Source of the DNA: Rhodamnia argentea
Taxonomy: Eukaryota; Streptophyta; Magnoliopsida; Myrtales; Myrtaceae
Reading direction: 5' to 3'
Assembly: GCF_020921035.1 (NCBI RefSeq)
Contig: NC_063155.1
Location: 9,099,001 to 9,163,000, forward strand
Length of the DNA stretch: 64,000 nucleotides
Of this stretch, positions 56,946-64,000 are shown piece after piece (the stretch's first letter is position 1; the number at the start of each line of letters is the position of its first letter). The notes under the pieces are model-generated. The model was not told the origin of the DNA, did not search any database, and was given only the letters and a program-made list of their open reading frames with translations. Position numbers and translations under genes: made by a program.

Positions 56946-58958
56946 TCACGAGAACCGACATCTGTTCCTCTCATTGAAGTTGAGCAAGATCTTGAGGAGC
57001 GACCGCGCCTTCTTGCTTGCGTGCGACGTCCCGTCGGTGAGGAGCGAATAGAGGGATGCAGTGAGCGAGGAGTCCCTAGCCAGCACTTCGATCGTGTCGC
57101 TCCCTCCGTTGCTGCACAAGGCCAGCAAGATCGAGACGCTGTATTCCTTCCCGGGCTTAGAAGCGGCGGACTGCAGGAAACCAATGATCAGAGGCAAAAC
57201 CGGAGTCCGTAGTATCGCCACGGTCCCATCGGCATTCTCGGCTAGAGAAGCGAGAACTGCCAATGAATCGACTATGAGATCATCTCTTTCCGAGGAAGCA
57301 AGGACGTTCACCAGCAATGGAATAGTTCCCGCTGCTATGACTCTGCACTGGTTCCCGGGATAAAGAAGCAGCCCGAAAATCGCAACCACCGCATTCTGTT
57401 TCCCGCAAGGCTTTCCGTTTCTGATGAGGTCCACGAGAGCTGGGATGGCGTCCGGTGTTTCCCCGATCAATTTCCGGTAACCCTTCACAGAAGATAGATA
57501 AAAAATTGTCGCGGCAGCAATTTGCCTTGCTTCGAGGCTCGACCCTTTCCTTAGAACGGACAGGATGGGGCTCAGTCCGCCGCAATCGACAATTACCCTT
57601 TTGCCGCTAGTATGCTTTGAGAGCTTCAATAGAGCCGCTGTCGCATTCTCCTGAGTAGCTGCATCAGCCGAAGACAAGAGGTTCAACAGCGGCAACACCG
57701 TGCCGGCTTCGATCAGGCATGTCCTATTGAAGATGTTCGACTTTGCAAGCAGCCGGATTTCGTAAGCAGCCTTGTGCTTCTGCTCAGTCGTCCCAAAAAC
57801 CAGCCTCCTTGCAAGAAACTTTGAGAGTTTTTTCATCGCCTCTGCAGCCACCGTGCTTCCCGGAACAATAGTCCTCGTGATGTCACTACTTCTCCTTCCA
57901 GAATTGGCGAGCGAGATCCCATTGTCGGCGCAAAAATGTTTGATGAGCTTCCTCAGAGCCGAATTCGGCACTAACTCGGTGCTCGCGAGCCTCTCTCCCG
58001 TTTTCGGGCAGGTAATGTTCCCAGCCTTGAGCCATCTTTGGATCGACGACCGGTCGTAGGTTTGTCCCGTGGAGACGGTCACAGGGTCGGTCATCAGCTC
58101 GAGCGAGATCGGGCATCGGAAGTCCTCCGGGTTCAAGCAACTGAGAGTCTCCAAGTTATGCGTGACATCTGATTGCTGGGTGCTCCTGTGATCCAGAACT
58201 TCAAACAGAACCACTCTGCAATAGCTCATGAATGCCATCAAACTGCTCAGCAATGGAGCTTCTCTCTCCTTACCCTCCGAGCACTCGAAATTGATCTCGC
58301 CCTCCAGGAACTTGATTTCCTTGTTGCAGTCGCTCCAGCTCCTTATGTCAAGATAATCGAGAACCCGCTCGATCACGCCTCTGTCCGGCTCGATCCCTTT
58401 ATCGAAGTAAAGGAGCATCGACCGGACTTGCCTCATTGTGTACTCGTCCCGGCTATCGAGCTCGAAGTTTGCCCGCCTCGCCTGCTTCGCCACCAACTCG
58501 ACCAATTCCTTCACCTCGCCGCCGGCGTCGATGGAGTCCAGGGGCAAGACGTCGAGCGCCGTGCCGATCGCCCGGGCCAGCGCCCGGAACTGCGCGGCGA
58601 CGAACTGCGACCTCATCAAGATCCAGACCCGGGCGCCCTCGCACGAGCAGTCCTCGAGCAAGAACCTGATCTTCTGGAACGCGGTGTGGAGCTCGGAGAA
58701 GCAGAGGACCGCGGAACACGGGAGGACCGGCCCGCGTTCACGGACGTCCTCGAAGAACTCGAGCAGGATCCGGGACTGCCGGACGGTCTCCCTGGCGTTC
58801 CGCCGCTGCGTGACGAAGAGTTCCGATTGGAAACCGCAGATTGCGCGGGAGTGCGCAATGAGAGAGTCGGTGAGGATCGCCGGCTCGACGCTCTCGCAGG
58901 GACGAACTGCGGGGAACGACAGGATCCGGCGTTCGGCGCGGTCGAATTTTTGAATCAT
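56946..58958 (-). CDS. U-box E3 ubiquitin ligase, PUB18/PUB19-like
   Basis: A single-exon gene encodes 670 residues, close to the roughly 695 of Arabidopsis PUB18 and PUB19. The first ATG in the frame is at 58958 (MIQKFDRAERRILSFPAV); the open frame runs further upstream but has no ATG there. In order: the plant U-box N-terminal helical domain (about 1-250), the U-box (about 283-350; FRCPISLELMTDPVTVSTGQ, then TYDRSSIQRWL and CPKTGERL), and Armadillo repeats to the C terminus. The U-box recruits the E2 enzyme and the Armadillo repeats bind substrate. Arabidopsis PUB18/19 dampen abscisic-acid and drought responses, and CACGTG boxes upstream fit similar control. Long antisense frames (58173-59072 and others) reflect GC-rich third positions, not a second gene. 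Confidence 0.95.
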   Translation of the reverse strand: MIQKFDRAERRILSFPAVRPCESVEPAILTDSLIAHSRAICGFQSELFVTQRRNARETVRQSRILLEFFEDVRERGPVLPCSAVLCFSELHTAFQKIRFLLEDCSCEGARVWILMRSQFVAAQFRALARAIGTALDVLPLDSIDAGGEVKELVELVAKQARRANFELDSRDEYTMRQVRSMLLYFDKGIEPDRGVIERVLDYLDIRSWSDCNKEIKFLEGEINFECSEGKEREAPLLSSLMAFMSYCRVVLFEVLDHRSTQQSDVTHNLETLSCLNPEDFRCPISLELMTDPVTVSTGQTYDRSSIQRWLKAGNITCPKTGERLASTELVPNSALRKLIKHFCADNGISLANSGRRSSDITRTIVPGSTVAAEAMKKLSKFLARRLVFGTTEQKHKAAYEIRLLAKSNIFNRTCLIEAGTVLPLLNLLSSADAATQENATAALLKLSKHTSGKRVIVDCGGLSPILSVLRKGSSLEARQIAAATIFYLSSVKGYRKLIGETPDAIPALVDLIRNGKPCGKQNAVVAIFGLLLYPGNQCRVIAAGTIPLLVNVLASSERDDLIVDSLAVLASLAENADGTVAILRTPVLPLIIGFLQSAASKPGKEYSVSILLALCSNGGSDTIEVLARDSSLTASLYSLLTDGTSHASKKARSLLKILLNFNERNRCRFS

Positions 58959-59115
58959 TGGAACAAACAAAATTATGAACTCTCTTTGGATTTTCTTTTC
59001 CCGGGGGAAGCTCAAGTTCTGAACTTGAAAGATAACAGAAAGAGTGTTCCTTTCGGTTATAAGAAGAACTAGGAAGGGGAAGAGAGAGAAGAAGGGGGGG
59101 TTGGATCTCGGTGGA

Positions 59116-59353
59116 CACGTGGCGCGAAGATGCGGACCTGGCGTGTCCAAGGTGGAAACTCGTACTGGGATTTGGCGCGAAATATCCCTGGACACGTGTG
59201 CCGGTGACACGTGGAGGTCCGGCGTTGGGCAGGTGCTGTTTCTTGGATCTTGTTAAATTATTTTCTTTTGGGGGAGATGATTATGTCGTGGATTTGTTTT
59301 ATTTTTAGATTTTTGTGGTGCGCGGGCCCCGCGAGGCCGACCTCCGACACGTG
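59116..59353 (-). promoter_or_regulatory. Cluster of four CACGTG boxes upstream of the PUB18/19-like gene
   Basis: CACGTG occurs at 59116-59121 (followed by GC), 59193-59198, 59208-59213 and 59348-59353, that is 158 to 395 bases upstream of the start codon. CACGTGGC and CACGTG are ABA-response and G-box elements bound by bZIP and bHLH factors. The motif is palindromic, so it acts in either direction. Binding itself is inferred. Confidence 0.65.
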
Positions 59354-59510
59354 GATGAATGGGGCGGTGACATGTTCCCGAAGTCAAGGGGGACGTCAGT
59401 GCATTGAAGGCGAAGTAAAGTGCAGCTGTCGGTTTTTTTTTTTTCTCTCTTTTTTTAAGGAAATTAAGTGAATTTTTTGGGATGATTAAGGAACATGATA
59501 CGCGTGGTTA

Positions 59511-59793
59511 CAAATAACTTAGGACGTGCAAAACAATACTTACGGAGTAAAATTTATGCTCAAAAAATATTTCTGGAGCAAAAAATTTATTTGAAAACTC
59601 AACTTTTAAAGTAGAAATCCGCCTTATTACGAAACTTTACTTTTTTATTTATTGAGTATTTTTTATTTTTTTTAGAAGTAATTTAAAGGCCATTTAAAGA
59701 AAAATCAATTTCTGCTCATGAGTAAAATAAAAAAAATCAATTTTTGATCAAAAATTAATTTTTAGAGTAGAAATATTATCACGTGCGCACCCT
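59511..59793. mobile_element. Inverted-repeat MITE (hAT-like ends)
   Basis: Left end ttaggacgtgcaaaacaa; right end the complement of taagggtgcgcacgtgat. The arms mirror each other through 'agtaaaatttatgctc' and 'aaaattaatttttagagta'. The ends resemble those of the hAT-like element at 15362, but I could not see an 8-bp target duplication. Confidence 0.5.
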
Positions 59794-61453
59794 TAATTGA
59801 TAATTTTCTGTGAGTAATTTGGTTTCCTTCCTTGTCGGACAGGCTGACTAAACTGGAATGGAGAAGCAAAAGGGTGACTCAACATTGTCTTTTCTTCATC
59901 AGGTTTGGCCGACATGAATTAAATCAATAAATAAAACATTAGCACAATTTGTCGCCTTTCGTTGGAAAAGTTGGAAACCAACATTCATCTTCCACTAATT
60001 TTTTTTTTTTTTTTGGGGTTAGAATCTTCCAATAAATTTGGTATACACAACAATCGATATTGGAAAAGCACTAAACCGACGAGAAAGCAACTATGTCATT
60101 AGATGTGAATTACGGACGTAATTACAACGAATTCCCGTGGGCGATGTATTGTCCATTCGACATCTATTTATGATGAATAAAGCAAGAACGAATGAGCTCG
60201 ATTGAGTTCGACATTGGAGACTGTTAAGTTTTAGCAACTTTAATATCGTCGCATCTCGCCTCGTTGCTTGGAATCACACCCATCCCATCGATGCGATCCA
60301 CGTGCACAAATGATATTGCTCGATATTGTAGTTGAGATGTGACCCTTTTCTATTGCATGGTATCAATGCGAATATTGAATTTTTTTTTTTTTTCTGTCCT
60401 ATTTCTAACTCGGTTGTTTGTTACTTTTACTCTATCATTATAGAAAGTGGAAGTCAAACCCCATAATTAGATATTAGCATTTTCATTTTCAATTCTTTTA
60501 TTAGTAGAGCCGTATGCCAATTGAAAAGGGCAAAAAAAATCTTAAAAAATCCTAATTTGTCACTTCAAAATTGTCATGGATTGAGAGACAGCGGAAGGGG
60601 CTAAATTTAACAAATGGAGTGAAGGGTTTTCAAGGATGTGGTCATTAGGAGAGACACGTCATCCGGGTTGTGTCCTAATCCCACAGCGCAAACCTTGATT
60701 ACCACATAACAACTAAAAAAAGACAGGAATCTAATCAACTGATTCAAGAACAGCTGCAGATTTCCTCTCTCGGACAGTGACCGATGTAAATGGACGGCCA
60801 TTTGACGTGGGCCAATCACGGACTGATCAGTGTCTCACGCGGTATCTTCCCTTTCACATCGCCAATGAAACGAAAGTTCATGGCTCAAGTCAAGCTCAAA
60901 GCAAAAGGATTTTTATACCTAGTCAATCTTTGGGTGCTAATGAATTGTGACAAGGACAGGTTTTGGCATCGACCCACCTGATGAATATCATCGCAGGTCG
61001 ATTCAAGCAGGTTTGGCAATCTGATTTTGTTGGCAAATTAATGGCGGGACACGGCTTGGGCTGAGCTTTTCTCACTGGATCTGCTTTGGCCATTGAAGGG
61101 GGCCTGAGATTGTGTTGAAGCATTGTGCGATGCTTTTGTGCTGAGACCAGACCGGACTGGCCCGGCGGGTTCAACTGGGTCGGACCACAGCGCTGTCTCG
61201 GTCCGAAAGAAGGTCGATGCCCGAGCAGTTCGATGTTCGGACATGATTGGAAAAAGATGAACAGATTGGACAGAGAAGTAGCTACACTACATATGGGCTC
61301 AAAAGGTCTTTTAGGATATACTTTCATCACCGAGAGAGACAGGAGACGGCATTATTAACTCAGAGACAGTTACTAACAATACACGCACAATGTACGGTCT
61401 CACTTGGTGTTTGCTGTGTTTGGTTTCAACAGTTCATTTTGCTGAGTTTTACG
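59794..61453. other. Intergenic, nothing recognised
   Basis: AT-rich with a T-run at 60000 and another near 60380. A more balanced stretch (61000-61300) has frames on both strands but no recognisable product. No gene or RNA supported. Confidence 0.4.
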
Positions 61454-63674
61454 TTACAGCCAAGCCGGATCCTTTAACGGCATGACGACGGCTTTGACTT
61501 GCAGATAGTTATTGAGGCTGTAGATCCCCTTCTCCCTTCCTATCCCACTCATCTTGTAGCCGCCGAACGGGATCGCCGCGTCGAAGACGTCGAAGCAATT
61601 GATCCACACAGTCCCGACCCTCAACGCCCGTGATAGCGAGTTGGCTACGTCTATGCTCTTAGTGAAGACGCCCGCAGCCAGACCATAACGCGTAGTGTTG
61701 GCCCTTCGGACGACTTCGTCGAGGTCCCTGCTCAAGGGAATATAACTAGTTACACAGTGCTAAACGGAAATTGAACTGAGAACAAGATGGACAAATACAG
61801 GGAAGGTGTTTTGTAAGTGTCATTTTACAGACTTTAGAAAACAGAAAATAACTCATTGAAGTCTATAATGATAGTCGAGTATTATTCATCCAACATAAAG
61901 GAGCAAGCTCCGCAATATGTAGATAGAAAGCTCTGCACTCACTTGAATTTCAATATCGATTGCACAGGGCCAAAGATCTCATCATTTGCTATCAGCATAT
62001 CATCCTGAATGACAAAAAGTCTCGCATAGGGTTACCAATTAGGTAACACTTTATTGATGGACAAGGGAACCAGCAACACAGTGACCGGGCAATACCTGGA
62101 CATTCGAGAAAACTGTTGGCTTAACAAAGAAACCTTTGGAGCCCAATCTCTCGCCTCCACATTCAAGAGTCGCATTGCCATCTATGCCAGCTCTTATGTA
62201 CCTAAGCACCTTCTCGAATTGCTCCACATCAATCTAGGAGATATGACATCACGAGGTCATAACAGCTTCAATCGAAAGCTCTAAGCACAAACTCTGATGT
62301 AATTATGACAGACTGTATCGAAACAGCAAAGCTGCAGCAAGCTTTCAGGTCATATACTAACTGAGAGGTTTGAAAGGGTTCGTACCTGAGGACCTTGTTC
62401 GATACCCTCCTTGAAAGGATCACCGACACTACGTTTCAGTGCCCGAGCTTTTGCCTTCTCTACGAACTCGTCATACACTCGTTCATGTACATATGTACGA
62501 GACCCAGCACAGCAGCATTGCCCCTGTTTATATATCCCTTCATTCATTCATCTATGGCAACTTCATTTTCATCCCATCTAACTGTCACAATACTAAGATC
62601 AGACGGACCTGATTAAAGAAAAGAGCAAAGTGTGCAAGCTCCACGGCTTTATCAACATCAGCATCTTCACAGACTATGAAAGGCGACTTGCCTCCTAGTT
62701 CCAACGTCACAGGCTTCAGATTGCTCCTTGCAGCCAATTCCAGGACAACCTTGCCAGTTTCGGTCGATCCAGTGAAGGCAAGCTGCATGGCAGAACACAA
62801 GTTTTTTGGCCTTAAAAGGTGCATATGCCCAAGCTCGGAGTATTCATTTTGCTTTCTCAAAATTACGAAATGAAGCTAGATGATGTGCTATCATGGAGCC
62901 TAGATGGGCTGACATTCTTGGATGAGAATCTTTTCAAGCTACGTAGCTGCTATAAATTCATACCAGTCCATAAAAAAAATGCCAATCTACTATGGATTGA
63001 AGTTAAACATTTCAGCTTTATGAAGCAAGTAGGCATAAGATCTCAGAAAGAACTCGCGATATTCGTATTTCCATTAGGAGAAAGAGGTGATTTGCTAAAA
63101 GCCATTGTGAAGGAATAGGCTGTCTTTCTCATCTAGAATCCTTTGATCACTTCCTTCTAGAGTACAATGCTTACGTTCATGGAATGGGCAGGTGGACAAT
63201 ATTCATGGGGATTAGTAGAAAAGAAGGTTTGGATGCCCGTGATATCCAATAAAAAGTAGGATGCTTCGCCTTAAATCAGAATACCACGAAAAGGATTATT
63301 TTTATGCCATCATTCGAAAGAGGGGTTTTTTTTCTTTCTTTCACTGTGTTGCACAAGAATCCTGAAACATATCGTAGAAAAGGAGAACTTGCATGTTAAA
63401 GATCATTGAGCGCTCCAGCATTACATCGACACTGCGGCATATCCATTCCTCATATTTTCTTCAAATTATAATACCTTAACTCATTATACCAAGTACTCGT
63501 AAAATTTGCTTATATATTTGAATTTTCTTTTTCAGATTACCAAGCAATCCCAGATAGTAATTTCAGTGGATTGGTCTAATATACCTTGTCTACATCCATA
63601 TGGCTTGCAAGAGCTGCACCAGCTGTAGGACCATAGCCAGAAACAACATTTAGAACACCAGGAGGAAGTCCAGC
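61454..63674 (-). CDS. Aldehyde dehydrogenase, ALDH2 family (partial at window edge)
   Basis: Six C-terminal exons on the minus strand (63674-63585, 62782-62609, 62523-62386, 62233-62096, 62004-61943, 61727-61454), all GT-AG, encode 291 residues up to TAA. The N-terminal exons lie beyond the window. Seen in order: [15 protein letters not shown]; the coenzyme loop FTGSTETGK; the general-base Glu in LELGGKSP; catalytic Cys in [15 protein letters not shown]; and the C-terminal [12 protein letters not shown] ... [12 protein letters not shown]. The end, LKDPAWL, matches plant ALDH2B (mitochondrial) enzymes and the related cytosolic ALDH2C. These oxidise acetaldehyde and other aldehydes to acids with NAD+. 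Mitochondrial or cytosolic location cannot be decided without the N terminus. No frame breaks were seen. Confidence 0.94.
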
Positions 63675-64000
63675 CTATCACAAACACAATCACTTCAGTA
63701 AAGTAAGAATGAACCTTGGCAAATGAGAGCTCTCTTGTGCGAGTAAGAGCTCCTTGTATAATTTGAAAGGTAATTAAAACAGTCTGTTTGTTTGGCTTTC
63801 TGCAAGAGTTACATCCTCGTTTTTCAAAGTTAAGATACACTGATTATCTTTCCACCTATACTGTAAGAGCTAGGCATTTTCTTTTGCCAATCGGACCAAG
63901 ACTTGACCTGAATCCACGCTCACTGCTTTAAAAATTTGGACTACAAAGACACAATGCACCAATAAACTAAATCGGCTGTGACATACTCATTTGCGGAGGA

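Noticed and set aside
52030..58958. ATL ligase, DSS1 and PUB18/19-like gene lying together as a possible ubiquitin-proteasome cluster
   Set aside because: They differ in orientation, are kilobases apart and belong to very large or housekeeping families; proximity is best explained by chance.
58173..59072. 299-codon plus-strand frame opposite the U-box gene
   Set aside because: Its residues (Leu, Glu, Asp, Arg, Pro-rich) are those expected from the complement of a GC-rich coding strand. The minus strand encodes a complete PUB18/19-like protein.

Overview
This is a stretch of plant nuclear genome, almost certainly a eudicot. The evidence is genes with GT-AG introns encoding plant-type families (a bHLH162-like factor, a group-C Raf-like kinase, a SWEET transporter, an ATL-type RING-H2 protein, DSS1, a PUB18/19-like U-box ligase and a family-2 aldehyde dehydrogenase), embedded in AT-rich DNA crowded with small inverted-repeat transposons. 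The dominant element family, with ends like gggaaaattgtcca followed by 'gtcctaaacctattgca', reminds me of Myrtales (Eucalyptus-like) genomes; that is memory-based inference, not something proved here. No prokaryotic, organellar or viral block was recognised.

Layout. 1-10.9 kb: gene-poor, with nested inverted-repeat elements, a probable 3.06-kb solo LTR (3206-6262) and a Mutator-like non-autonomous element with a perfect 10-bp target duplication (7120-7908). 11-20 kb: two related bHLH loci, the first a broken copy (11086-11650) and the second intact (19015-19766). Between them lie a 667-673-bp tandem duplication and a hAT-like element that it partly copied. 20-30 kb: repeats only, including a complete 630-bp TRIM retrotransposon (25073-25702, perfect 5-bp target duplication) inserted in one unit of an older tandem duplication. 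30.9-36.5 kb: an intact Raf-like kinase gene (+) tail-to-tail with an intact clade-II SWEET gene (-). 37-51 kb: transposons that carry foreign sequence, one with a captured first-exon-like ORF, and an internally deleted Ty1/copia element (42666-47046) whose gag and RT/RNase H parts are fused in one frame. 52-64 kb: gene-rich, with an ATL RING-H2 gene (+), then DSS1, a PUB18/19-like gene and an ALDH2-type gene, all on the minus strand; ALDH runs off the right edge.

The genes are independent nuclear genes, not an operon or cluster. Two are ubiquitin ligase genes (ATL, PUB) and one is a 26S proteasome subunit (DSS1), but I read their proximity as chance. I found no convincing undescribed biological system. 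The items most worth a second look are transposon history (gene capture, a GC-rich core shared between unrelated inverted-repeat families, datable duplications) and the cluster of CACGTG boxes upstream of the PUB18/19-like gene.
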